Shown: in pieces, positions 1 to 7,743 of the stretch
How positions within the stretch are numbered: the first letter of the stretch is position 1
How the letters are laid out: every line of letters begins with the position of its first letter
NCBI GenBank assembly: GCA_019894855.1
Contig: JAGXNS010000009.1
Location: 1-42,780, forward strand
Origin: Promethearchaeota archaeon
Lineage (GTDB): Archaea; Asgardarchaeota; Lokiarchaeia; Sigyniarchaeales; SOKP01
Direction: 5' to 3'
Length of the DNA stretch: 42,780 bases
Made by a program: the position numbers and the translations under genes
The notes under the pieces: generated by a model
What the model was told of the DNA's origin: nothing
Databases searched by the model: none
What the model saw: only the letters and a program-made list of their open reading frames with translations

Positions 1-668
1 AGAGAATCGTTTAACCAAACGTACACATCGTGAGCGCCATCTGAGGTTACGGAGATTCCCAAAATCGATTCAATATCCGCACCAGGGACATATATTCCGT
101 CGGTATTGGTAGTTGGAGCAGAATCTAATTTATAATACGCACCAACGATGCCAGAAGTATCTGCTGGGTTGGACCACGACAAGTCAAAGCTGTCTGTATT
201 CGTCCACGATAAAGGATCAGAAGTAAATAATATAGGAACTCCCGGATCAACTGTGTCTTTCGTTACTAACACATAATCAGATTTTATGGTACTAACTGAA
301 TTATTCGCGTAAAATGTAATATTTACCACTCCGTCATTTAAATACGACCAGCCATCTATAGTTCCATTCAAAGTAAAAATATGTTTTGTTTGATTTGTGT
401 TTAGTGTATACCATGTTGTATTTATGGTAAATGTATCTTCACTTATTTCAACTACAAAAGTTGGCGCTGTGGCGTTAAAATTATCGTTAATTGAGGGTGA
501 GATTATGCTAATTGAAATTGCAGCTGATTTTGGTAATTCATCATCAAAAATGTAGTTTCCTTGAGGAGAGTAATTATTCGCATAGTTTACGGAAATGAAC
601 AGTAGTGTAAGTACGCCAAATAAAGCTAGCAATTGAATTTCTTTGGTTTTAATTTTTAATTTTATCAT
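1..668 (-). CDS. Secreted or surface beta-sandwich protein, 5' part only
   Basis: The minus strand is open from an ATG at 668 to the window edge (222 codons, continuing outside). The N-terminus has lysines followed by a hydrophobic stretch at about residues 13-27, typical of a signal peptide or signal anchor, so the product should be exported. What follows is Thr/Ser/Asn-rich with alternating beta-strand patterns. Residues around 60-130 look like one Ig/PKD-like repeat and residues around 140-220 like a fibronectin III/Ig-like repeat (a Trp-Ser-Asn-Pro stretch, then an Ala-Tyr-Tyr-Lys-Leu-Asp strand). Many Asn-X-Ser/Thr sites would allow archaeal N-glycosylation. AT-rich TATA-like sequence lies at about 680-707 and no Shine-Dalgarno is obvious, so a very short leader is possible. 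Function unknown; adhesin, S-layer-associated protein or exoenzyme are all open. Confidence 0.75.
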   Translation of the reverse strand, partial: MIKLKIKTKEIQLLALFGVLTLLFISVNYANNYSPQGNYIFDDELPKSAAISISIISPSINDNFNATAPTFVVEISEDTFTINTTWYTLNTNQTKHIFTLNGTIDGWSYLNDGVVNITFYANNSVSTIKSDYVLVTKDTVDPGVPILFTSDPLSWTNTDSFDLSWSNPADTSGIVGAYYKLDSAPTTNTDGIYVPGADIESILGISVTSDGAHDVYVWLNDS

Positions 669-937
669 TTGGAAAACACTTATTTTTATAAACGAATTTC
701 TATTTAAAAGAATTTAAGAAAGTTAGCAATAATAATTTTAGCTATCTGATTATCTAAACAACACATTAATTTTGTCTTCTAGTTTTTCTTCCATTGGAAT
801 TCAAATTATTTGATAATATCTTTGTGTTAAATTATCTTGTATTTGAAAACCAGGTTTCTTAATAAAATATTGATTTCAAAATATTGACGTTTTAGTGTTT
901 AAAATGAGTAAAAATTATGTGAAATAAGAATTAAGTA

Positions 938-1747
938 TTAAGCAGCTATATACAATCTGCCATTCGTTTCTTTCTTAATTGTGTGGTCCCCGCTATATTC
1001 GATGAATTTTCCTTTAATCACTTCACCGTTAGGGAGTTGAACTTCTTTAACTTCGCCAACTTTCTTATAAGAAGGTAAGAGCCTTGAAACCTTTCCTTTA
1101 ATAACAATATTTCCCCATGCTTGGTCAGCGCCCACACATCGGTCGACATCTCCTTCGACTACAATAGTTCCACCATGATTGTGAATCCCTAAGAACGAAT
1201 CAGCACTTCCACAGTATAGAGTTGGCCACTTGTTTGAGGGTTTGGAACTCTTAGCCCATAACATTGACTCTACTCCTACTTTTCCTTTGACTTTTATCGT
1301 ACCATTTTTCATGCCTTGCCAGTATCCTCTGTAAGCTGATCCAACATAGTGTCCTGCGTCGCCTGTAATTTCGAGTTCGCCTCCTTGAAGCATAGCGCCA
1401 GCCCAATCGTCAGCATTCCCATTAACAGTAATTTTACCACCGGACATATGATTTCCGATATGCATTCCAATATCACTGTTAATAACTATTTCCCCACCAG
1501 TCATCTTTTCTCCAATGCGTTTTACGTTGGATACATCGCCATCAATAACTATTTTTGTATCAGCCACATCTGTAGATTTACCAGATACATCAAAGAAATC
1601 ACCAATAGTTACCTGCTTTGTTGCGTAAAATAAAGGTAATTTTTTAATATCAGCTGCAGTTTTACCAGCAAAATTATCAGGAGTAATACTATCCGCTTCT
1701 AATGGAAAATCTAGCTTCTTTTTTATTTTTAATTTAATTTCCGCCAT
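938..1747 (-). CDS. fwdC: Formylmethanofuran dehydrogenase subunit C
   Basis: 269 aa, the usual length for FwdC/FmdC. The protein is built of repeated Gly-rich strands (roughly residues 65-215), the GXGXG right-handed beta-helix shared with the C-terminal domain of glutamate synthase. In the characterised complex FwdC is a structural subunit that helps hold FwdA and FwdB together. It is the last gene of the fwd operon, and its ATG at 1747 lies 3 bases after the fwdB stop, with GGGTGAG just upstream. The complex reversibly reduces CO2 to formylmethanofuran with ferredoxin electrons in the cytoplasm, the first step of the archaeal methyl branch of the Wood-Ljungdahl pathway. Identity is clear from fold pattern, length and neighbours. 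Confidence 0.93.
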   Translation of the reverse strand: MAEIKLKIKKKLDFPLEADSITPDNFAGKTAADIKKLPLFYATKQVTIGDFFDVSGKSTDVADTKIVIDGDVSNVKRIGEKMTGGEIVINSDIGMHIGNHMSGGKITVNGNADDWAGAMLQGGELEITGDAGHYVGSAYRGYWQGMKNGTIKVKGKVGVESMLWAKSSKPSNKWPTLYCGSADSFLGIHNHGGTIVVEGDVDRCVGADQAWGNIVIKGKVSRLLPSYKKVGEVKEVQLPNGEVIKGKFIEYSGDHTIKKETNGRLYIAA

Positions 1748-1750
1748 GCT

Positions 1751-3076
1751 TTACTCACCCATCTTTTCTTTAACTTTTTCGATAAGTCTTTCTAAAATTT
1801 CTTTATCCGATAAGGTTTCTCCTGGTGCGTCTTTCACTTTCCTTAATCTTAATGGTACTCCATCCATACGATAAGCAGTTCCTTCGCATTCAATACCAGC
1901 GATCGCAGCGGGTAAAATCACGTCTGCAAATGCAGAAGTTGGAGTTTTATGAGGTTCAATTGCTATTAGTGGATGTTTAAATAGATTTTTTACCGATGCT
2001 GCTGGAAAATTACTACCTGGATCAGATGCAACTATCAAGGAAGCGTCAACTTCATCTCGTAGTAATAATTCTACGGAAGAGAACTCCCCTGGATTATAAC
2101 GAGGATAACCTCGGGAAAAATCAATTGAATATGCATATCCCGTATTCCAAGTAAAAACTTGATTAGCCCCAGCAACATTATAATGCCCACGCATAGGAAT
2201 TAGAAGAAATTTAGTATAATCATTTAATTCCGCTACTAAACGGATTGCTGTGTCTACATTTCGGTGATGAGCGAGGCTTTGTGTCAAACCCATACCAAAA
2301 AAGACTACACCAAAATTGCATGATTTTAACTCTTCGACTAATTCTTTAATATCGTCTATAGGAACACCAGATACTTCTTTTACATCTAATTCACTACCTC
2401 TTAAGACTGCCCTTATTGCTTGGATCAATTCGTAATCTTCGCTAGGATTAACTTTAATGTATTTATCTGCAATTTGAGCAGTGTGAGTATTTCTTGGGTC
2501 AACTACTATAATGTTTCTATCGTTTCTACCGTCAGTTCTAAAATATCCTCTAATAAAATCACTGTAGCGGCTTAAGTGCCTTGGATGAGCATGAACTGGG
2601 TTAGACCCCCAAAAAATAATAGTATCTGCTCGGTTTTTGATCTCACCTAATGTTGCTAGTGAAGCACCTACGTCTTGGATTGCTAATAAACTTGGACCGT
2701 GACACACAGAAGCTGTATTATCTAAAAGAGCGTTTAACATCTCGGCTAATTCAACGCCTTTACTCTGAGCTTCACATTCAGTGCTAGAAAAACCGTAAAG
2801 CAAAGGTCGCTGTGCGTTTACCAATATATCGGCCGCTTTATCTAATGCTTCGTCCCAAGTAACTTCTTTATGTTCCCCATTTACTTTAATTAATGGTTTC
2901 GTATAACGATGATCGCTCGGATTCGATGAAAAATATTTTTTGGTACCAATCTGGCAACCGTTTCTTACTTCTACAACAAGATCTGTTTTTATATCGACAT
3001 CTATTTCGAGATCATCACAAAGAGTTCCACAAAACGGACAACTTACATCTTTTACTGTTCTTATTTTTTCAACCAT
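1751..3076 (-). CDS. fwdB: Formylmethanofuran dehydrogenase subunit B (catalytic, Mo/W)
   Basis: Catalytic molybdopterin/tungstopterin subunit that reduces CO2 to formate, which FwdA then transfers to methanofuran. From the ATG at 3076 it is 441 aa. Cysteines 13, 16, 20 and 41 make the N-terminal CxxCxxxC...C [4Fe-4S] site. The motif ASVCHGPS carries Cys125, the metal ligand that is Cys or Sec in this family, so this is the cysteine form. A GTG three codons upstream (3085) is also open, but GAGTGA sits 5 bases before the ATG and favours it. It follows fwdD by 13 bases and precedes fwdC by 3. No frameshift and no missing ligand is visible. Confidence 0.95.
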   Translation of the reverse strand: MVEKIRTVKDVSCPFCGTLCDDLEIDVDIKTDLVVEVRNGCQIGTKKYFSSNPSDHRYTKPLIKVNGEHKEVTWDEALDKAADILVNAQRPLLYGFSSTECEAQSKGVELAEMLNALLDNTASVCHGPSLLAIQDVGASLATLGEIKNRADTIIFWGSNPVHAHPRHLSRYSDFIRGYFRTDGRNDRNIIVVDPRNTHTAQIADKYIKVNPSEDYELIQAIRAVLRGSELDVKEVSGVPIDDIKELVEELKSCNFGVVFFGMGLTQSLAHHRNVDTAIRLVAELNDYTKFLLIPMRGHYNVAGANQVFTWNTGYAYSIDFSRGYPRYNPGEFSSVELLLRDEVDASLIVASDPGSNFPAASVKNLFKHPLIAIEPHKTPTSAFADVILPAAIAGIECEGTAYRMDGVPLRLRKVKDAPGETLSDKEILERLIEKVKEKMGE

Positions 3077-3089
3077 TTTTATCACTCTA

Positions 3090-3485
3090 TTAAGCTTCCC
3101 TTAATCTTCCTATTAATTCTATAGCGCCTAGAACTTTTCCAGTTTTTACAACTTCAACCTTAGCATTCATTCCCTTATATTGTGGAGTCCCACATCCATG
3201 GGAACTAGGATTTACGAGTTGATTTGCCCATGGTCCCATCGGTATAAAAATTATACCTTGATGAGGTCCTTCTTCAGTAATTGTTGAATAAACTACTACC
3301 TCACCGAAATCTGTTATGACTTTAACTGGAGTTCCAACGAGACAATCAAGTCTTTTAAAATCATCAGCATCAAATGTGCAGATACCTGCAGCTCGAACAT
3401 TTTCTCTTGATGCTTTTCCCCCTTCAAGTGCCACTCCCTGACTAATGGTTCTTCCTGTTAATAGAATTAAATTATCTAAACTCAT
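3090..3485 (-). CDS. fwdD: Formylmethanofuran dehydrogenase subunit D
   Basis: 131 aa with the fold of the molybdopterin-dinucleotide-binding domain (C-terminal domain of the DMSO reductase superfamily), which in Fwd is a separate subunit completing the FwdB active site. Recognisable features are the N-terminal strand with TGRTISQG and the glycine-rich MGPWANQLVNPSSHGCGTP region (about residues 83-101), which contacts the pterin cofactor in homologues. The start codon overlaps the fwdF stop by 4 bases (ATGA), a translational-coupling arrangement, and fwdB follows 13 bases downstream. Length and motifs are normal for the family. Confidence 0.93.
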   Translation of the reverse strand: MSLDNLILLTGRTISQGVALEGGKASRENVRAAGICTFDADDFKRLDCLVGTPVKVITDFGEVVVYSTITEEGPHQGIIFIPMGPWANQLVNPSSHGCGTPQYKGMNAKVEVVKTGKVLGAIELIGRLREA

Positions 3486-4198
3486 TTTACCGCCTCTTCT
3501 TTTTTACTCCATCTTAAAGTTTTCAATCTTTCTAATAAAGGTGGCCAATATCGTTCTTCAAATTCACCTGAAGTGTGCACTTCTATTATGTCAAGTACTA
3601 AAGCTCCAGTAGGACATGCATTATCGCAAGCTCCACAAGCTACACAAGCGTCTTCGTCAACTACTTCGACATTTTTCGACATTTCCCATCCATGTTCCGG
3701 TCTTTTAGCGATCTCAATTGAACCGGAGGGGCAAACTTCGGCGCAAGAACCACAACCCTTAGCACATTCTTCGTCAATAACTTTAACAGTTGCCTTAGCC
3801 CATTGCTTTGCGATTCTATCGTTTAATAGTTTCTTCGTTTCAAACTCTAAAGTTGGCATTACTTTTTGAGCAACAAGTGGGATGTCTGTTAAATTAAAAA
3901 TTTCGCCATCTTTTTTCATAGTTAATGCTCCAAAAGGGCAGCAATAAACGCAAGTTCCACAGAAAACACAAAGTTTGGGATCATAGAGTTCTGGAATAAT
4001 ATCTTCTGTTGTGGGAAACCTTCGTGAGGCTCCAACTGGTCCACGAGAAATAGCATCCTTAGGGCAAACCCGGGCGCAAGTTCCGCATCCAACGCATTTA
4101 TCTCGATTTAAAATTAGTTCTAAATTTTCAATAAGGAACTGAACTTTGATACTTTCTATCTCCTTTGAGATTTCTCTTGATATTTTTGGAAACGACAT
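3482..4198 (-). CDS. fwdF: Polyferredoxin of the formylmethanofuran dehydrogenase complex (FwdF-like)
   Basis: 238 aa carrying four [4Fe-4S] motifs: Cys35/38/41/45, Cys77/80/83/87, Cys145/149/152/156 (CxxxC spacing in the first gap) and Cys185/188/191/195. Methanogen FwdF usually has eight clusters in about 350 residues, so this is a half-size version. It should wire electrons from ferredoxin, or from an Hdr-type complex, to FwdB. It sits between the 85-aa ferredoxin gene (8 bases upstream) and fwdD (4-base overlap). AGGTGA just before the ATG sets the start. The third motif has one extra residue, which may alter that cluster's surroundings. Assignment to the complex rests on operon position; the sequence itself shows only a four-cluster ferredoxin. 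Confidence 0.87.
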   Translation of the reverse strand: MSFPKISREISKEIESIKVQFLIENLELILNRDKCVGCGTCARVCPKDAISRGPVGASRRFPTTEDIIPELYDPKLCVFCGTCVYCCPFGALTMKKDGEIFNLTDIPLVAQKVMPTLEFETKKLLNDRIAKQWAKATVKVIDEECAKGCGSCAEVCPSGSIEIAKRPEHGWEMSKNVEVVDEDACVACGACDNACPTGALVLDIIEVHTSGEFEERYWPPLLERLKTLRWSKKEEAVK

Positions 4199-4206
4199 TT
4201 TTTCAC

Positions 4207-4464
4207 CTATTTTTTCTTCACATTAATAATTCTAATTGCTACTTGAGGGCAAAATTTTACGCATACTCCACACCCATCGCAATTTACTTCTCTCTCGTCG
4301 CTATAAATCGGGATAGCTATTCCATTTTTGACTAATATTACGGCATTCGTTTCGTTCAAAAAGCTTTGTTTCCTCAACTGGTTGAAGTTGATCGGACATG
4401 AAACGACGCACGCATTACAACCGGTGCAGGTATTTTTATTTATTTTTAATTCATAGATTTGCAT
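4207..4464 (-). CDS. fwdG: Two-cluster ferredoxin subunit (FwdG-like)
   Basis: 85 aa with two CxxCxxCxxxCP motifs, one near the N-terminus (Cys-Thr-Gly-Cys) and one near the C-terminus (Cys-Asp-Gly-Cys), separated by about 35 residues. Length and layout fit FwdG, the small ferredoxin that passes electrons into FwdB. It is the first gene of the fwd operon and is divergent from the 2-oxoacid oxidoreductase across 338 bases. A GGGGAAAG stretch lies about 10 bases before the ATG and could act as a weak ribosome binding site. The alternative is a free ferredoxin that happens to lead the operon. Confidence 0.85.
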   Translation of the reverse strand: MQIYELKINKNTCTGCNACVVSCPINFNQLRKQSFLNETNAVILVKNGIAIPIYSDEREVNCDGCGVCVKFCPQVAIRIINVKKK

Positions 4465-4802
4465 AGTAATCTTTCCCCTATTTGTAAGAGTTAAGTCTTG
4501 ATTTTTTAGATTCGGTAAATGTTATTTGTTATAATAATTTTTAAGATAAATTCAATTCTGTATTAGTATTATTATAAAAATTATGATATAACCTTACTTC
4601 CTAAAAGGAATTGTGTTTTAAAAAATTTAGGATAGGGTTTTAAAAGCTCCTCGAACAGAACATATAATGATATGCGTATAACTTAATGAGAAGTGACTAA
4701 AATAGGAATATCTAAATCTTAAAATTAGGATTTATAATCCATACGTTTAAATATTTTAGGGCTAATTCAAAAATTAGTTTAAAAAATTGAGGTTTAAAAT
4801 AA
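4465..4802. other. Divergent promoter region between fwd and 2-oxoacid oxidoreductase
   Basis: 338 AT-rich bases with no convincing ORF or RNA gene. It must hold both promoters. On the plus side a TATA-like TTTAAATA lies at 4746-4753 and GAGGT at 4789-4793. On the minus side an AT-rich TTATTATAAC stretch at about 4528-4537 could be the fwd TATA box. A small inverted repeat GGATT-TAT-AATCC (4728-4740) sits just upstream of the plus-strand TATA and could be an operator. Confidence 0.5.
4746..4753 (+). promoter_or_regulatory. TATA-like box for the 2-oxoacid oxidoreductase operon
   Basis: TTTAAATA about 50 bases before the ATG at 4803. An archaeal start site some 25 bases downstream would give a leader of about 25 bases that includes the GAGGT ribosome binding site at 4789-4793. 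Confidence 0.4.
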
Positions 4803-6464
4803 ATGGTTCACGACATATTTACGTTTCTTGTTGGAGGTAAAGCTGGAGAAGGTGTAAAGAAAGCAGGGTCAGTAGCAGCTCATATTTTTTCTAGTTTGGG
4901 AAGGCAAGTGTTCCAAATGGACGATTACATGAGCTTAATAAGGGGCGGTCATAATTTTTCCGTTGTAAGCACGTCCTCTCGTTGGATTACGAGTCAATAT
5001 ATGAAAGCGAACCTTGTGGTTAATTTTGATAAGAGAAGTTGTGATACTCACATTAACGATGTTGCTGATGGGGGTATTGTCATTTTTAACTCAGACGAAC
5101 AAAAAAATGCTGATGGTATTGGCATCCCGTTAAGTTCAGAAGCCGAAAAATATCCTATGAAGAAATTAATGTATGGCGTAGGAGCCGTGGCGATATTATC
5201 TTCGACAATAGGAATGAGCAAAGATCAAATGAACCAAAATATCAAAAATCAATATCCAAGAGGTATCGAAGATAACATCAAATTTGCCGATACAATATAC
5301 GATATGGTAAAAGTTGGATGTCAAAATAAATACCCGTTAGAAAAAGGAGAAAAGGAAAGACCCATTATTACGGGAAACGATGCTATAAGCCTCGGTGCAA
5401 TAGCGGGTGGGTTAGACACGTATTTTGGATATCCAATGACGCCTGCTTCTTCTATTCTGCACTTTTTAGCAAAGCAGGCTGAAAATTTTGGTTTAGCTGT
5501 TGTTCATGCTGAAAGCGAACTTGCTGTAATTAACATGGCGATAGGTGCAGCATTTACAGGTGCGAAATCTATGGTCGGAACCAGCGGTGGAGGATTCGCA
5601 CTTATGACCGAAGGTATATCCTTAGCAGGTATAACAGAAACACCCATTTTATGTGTATTATCTATGCGTCCTGGGCCTGCTACTGGGGTTCCTACTTATA
5701 CTGAACAGGCTGATTTAAATTTTGCTCTCTCTGCGGGCCATGGTGATTTTTTGCGAATAGTAGCCTCACCTGGAACAATAGAAGAGGCTTATTATTTAAC
5801 TGCTGAAATGTTAGATCTCGTTTGGAAGTTTCAAACACCAGGCATTCTTCTAACAGAGAAACATTTATCCGAAAGTAGTATGACGATAAACTTAGATATT
5901 GATAGCGCTAAATGGGCAGAACCAAAGATGCATAATGGGGGAAGTTATAAGAGATATAAAGACACGGACGATGGAATTTCACCAATGCTCTTTCCACCTT
6001 CTAAAGAAATAATTAAATGGAATAGTTACGAACACGATGAGATTGGAATTACAACTGAAAGCGCGGAAATAATCGCAAAAATGCATAATAAAAGGAATAA
6101 AAAACTAGGGAAACTTATTGAATATTTAAAAACACAAAAGACAGTTAATATTATTCGAGGAGAGCACCCCACTAATATTTTTGCTTATGGTTCTACTTAT
6201 ATGAGCGTGTTAGAAGCGCTTAAGTATGGTAGATTAAATCCAACGGTTGTTCAACCGATTTATTTGAGCCCATTCCCTGTTTGGGAATTAGAAGAATTTA
6301 TAAATCAAGACAATATTGTAATTGAACAAAGCGTTACGGGACAATTCGCATCTCTTCTTAAGGAGAAAGCAGATTTGAACATTAGAAGCGTGATTAAGAG
6401 ATACGACGGTCGTCCCTTTGATCCAATTGAACTTTCGACTAAAATTAAGGAGGAGTTGGAATAA
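4803..6464 (+). CDS. korA: 2-oxoacid:ferredoxin oxidoreductase, fused gamma-alpha subunit
   Basis: 553 aa. Residues 1-180 are the gamma domain (GGKAGEG at 11-17, RGGHN at 47-51). Residues from about 190 are the alpha, pyrimidine-binding domain, with the YPMTPAS form of the family's YPITPSS motif near residue 210, followed by a transketolase C-terminal-like domain. With the beta subunit downstream it forms a TPP- and Fe-S-dependent enzyme that oxidatively decarboxylates a 2-oxoacid plus CoA to an acyl-CoA, reducing ferredoxin, or runs the reverse carboxylation. The two-gene layout with a gamma-alpha fusion is typical of 2-oxoglutarate/2-oxoacid enzymes (KorAB/OFOR). Substrate cannot be told from the sequence; 2-oxoglutarate or a broad range of oxoacids are the likely options. 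Cytoplasmic. GAGGT precedes the start. Confidence 0.9.
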   Translation: MVHDIFTFLVGGKAGEGVKKAGSVAAHIFSSLGRQVFQMDDYMSLIRGGHNFSVVSTSSRWITSQYMKANLVVNFDKRSCDTHINDVADGGIVIFNSDEQKNADGIGIPLSSEAEKYPMKKLMYGVGAVAILSSTIGMSKDQMNQNIKNQYPRGIEDNIKFADTIYDMVKVGCQNKYPLEKGEKERPIITGNDAISLGAIAGGLDTYFGYPMTPASSILHFLAKQAENFGLAVVHAESELAVINMAIGAAFTGAKSMVGTSGGGFALMTEGISLAGITETPILCVLSMRPGPATGVPTYTEQADLNFALSAGHGDFLRIVASPGTIEEAYYLTAEMLDLVWKFQTPGILLTEKHLSESSMTINLDIDSAKWAEPKMHNGGSYKRYKDTDDGISPMLFPPSKEIIKWNSYEHDEIGITTESAEIIAKMHNKRNKKLGKLIEYLKTQKTVNIIRGEHPTNIFAYGSTYMSVLEALKYGRLNPTVVQPIYLSPFPVWELEEFINQDNIVIEQSVTGQFASLLKEKADLNIRSVIKRYDGRPFDPIELSTKIKEELE

Positions 6465-6465
6465 T

Positions 6466-7299
6466 ATGGAAAACCTTAAAACCAACGCTGAAATTACTTG
6501 GTGTCCTGGTTGTGGGAATTTTGGGATTTTTACTGCTTTAAGAAACGCAATCCCAAAACTAGAAGCAGAAGGAATCAATAGGAAAGATATTGTAATAACA
6601 GCTGGAATAGGATGCCACGCAAAAATTTTCGATTATTTGAATTTAAGCGGGCTTTATGGGTTGCATGGACGAAATAGCTCGAATGCCGAAGGAATAAAAA
6701 TTGCAAATCCCGATTTAAAAGTCATAACTTTTTCTGGAGACGGAAACGGATTAGGTGAAGGATTAGCTCATACAATTTTCGCAGCCAAAAGAAATCAAGA
6801 TATTACCATGGTTTTGCATAACAACAGCGTGTATGCATTAACCACTGGTCAATATTCGCCGTTGACAGAAAAGGGGTGGAAAGGACCTTCTACTCCAAGA
6901 GGAAGTTTTGAAACGCCTTTTAACGCCATATCTTTAATGCTTGAGGTTGGAGCCACATTTATTGCAAGAACATTTGCTGGTGAAATTACACATCTTACAG
7001 AAATAATAGTCCAAGCGATCGAGCACAAAGGTTTCTCTTTTATCGAAGTTTTGCAACCAGCCATGCCCTATCATTCTTGGAGTGAGTATCGAGAAAAAGT
7101 AGAATTTCTTGAAAAAGAACCTGAAACTTACGAAGAGGCGGTAAAAATTGCTAAAGTTAGACACAAATATACTTTAGGCCTTTTTTATAAAATTAAAAGA
7201 CCGGTATATCATGAAGGATTATACGGAGATCATAATCCACTAATAAAGCGTTTATCCCGAAGTGACAGAATTACAAAAATTAAGAAAAACCTCAACTAA
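6466..7299 (+). CDS. korB: 2-oxoacid:ferredoxin oxidoreductase, beta subunit
   Basis: 277 aa from the ATG at 6466, one base after the alpha stop and 10 bases after a strong AAGGAGGAG (6447-6455). An upstream in-frame ATG at 6418 would lie inside the alpha gene and is unlikely. The TPP-binding signature is clear: WCPGCGNFG (Cys13 and Cys16 bind the [4Fe-4S] cluster in homologues), GIGCH, then SGDGNGLGEG with the downstream Asn-Asn pair for TPP-Mg. The remainder matches the KorB/OforB beta family, and no separate delta-type ferredoxin subunit is nearby. It forms the active heteromer with the upstream subunit. The C-terminal tail is lysine-rich but otherwise normal. Confidence 0.92.
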   Translation: MENLKTNAEITWCPGCGNFGIFTALRNAIPKLEAEGINRKDIVITAGIGCHAKIFDYLNLSGLYGLHGRNSSNAEGIKIANPDLKVITFSGDGNGLGEGLAHTIFAAKRNQDITMVLHNNSVYALTTGQYSPLTEKGWKGPSTPRGSFETPFNAISLMLEVGATFIARTFAGEITHLTEIIVQAIEHKGFSFIEVLQPAMPYHSWSEYREKVEFLEKEPETYEEAVKIAKVRHKYTLGLFYKIKRPVYHEGLYGDHNPLIKRLSRSDRITKIKKNLN

Positions 7300-7375
7300 T
7301 ACTGGATTAATATTAATTCTGCCATAAATTCTATAAAATGATAAGATAAATCAGATTACTCTAACTTGATCCTAC

Positions 7376-7600
7376 CTATCGCTCTATTTTGCTTGGGTTA
7401 AATATCCAATTGTTTTTACATTTTTTAGAACAAAAATAGTGGTTTGGTGGTTCTTGAGCGATATTTATAAAGACAAATTTGTGAGCTCTATCACTATTTC
7501 GCTGATACACTTTTAATGGTTTTCCACAAAATTCACATAGTTTTTTCAAGACAATGTTACTTCCATTTAACTCGTCTGCGGAATCGTTTAATAGTTTCAT
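7376..7600 (-). CDS. Small zinc-finger protein (TRASH/MYM-like), 74 aa
   Basis: 74 aa with CEFC at residues 22-25 and a second pair in FCSKKC about 30 residues later. The CxxC...(F)CxxxC spacing, with an aromatic before the second pair, resembles TRASH or MYM-type treble-clef zinc fingers, which bind metal or mediate protein contacts. There is no good Shine-Dalgarno, so it may be translated from a leaderless or short-leader mRNA. It stands alone between korB (convergent) and the UDP-glucose dehydrogenase gene. It could be a metal-sensing or ribosome-associated small protein; the sequence does not decide. Paired cysteines make a chance ORF less likely. Confidence 0.6.
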   Translation of the reverse strand: MKLLNDSADELNGSNIVLKKLCEFCGKPLKVYQRNSDRAHKFVFINIAQEPPNHYFCSKKCKNNWIFNPSKIER

Positions 7601-7743
7601 TTTTTTGATTTTCTAATATTTTCCATTTTATCTCTTTTACTCTTAATAGTATATTAGCTTACCTATAAAATTATTGTCTCTATATATACTAGAAAAAAAG
7701 ATAAAATGAAAAAAATACTAAATAAAAGAAAACTTAAAAGTAT

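Noticed and set aside
1349-1633. Plus-strand ORF inside fwdC and similar antisense frames across the window
   Set aside because: Frames opposite well-supported genes with no start signals and low-complexity products; shadows of the true coding strand.
7304-7319. Near-palindrome GGATTAATATTAATTC after korB
   Set aside because: One mismatch, very AT-rich, and no poly-T run next to it on the plus strand; not distinguishable from chance.
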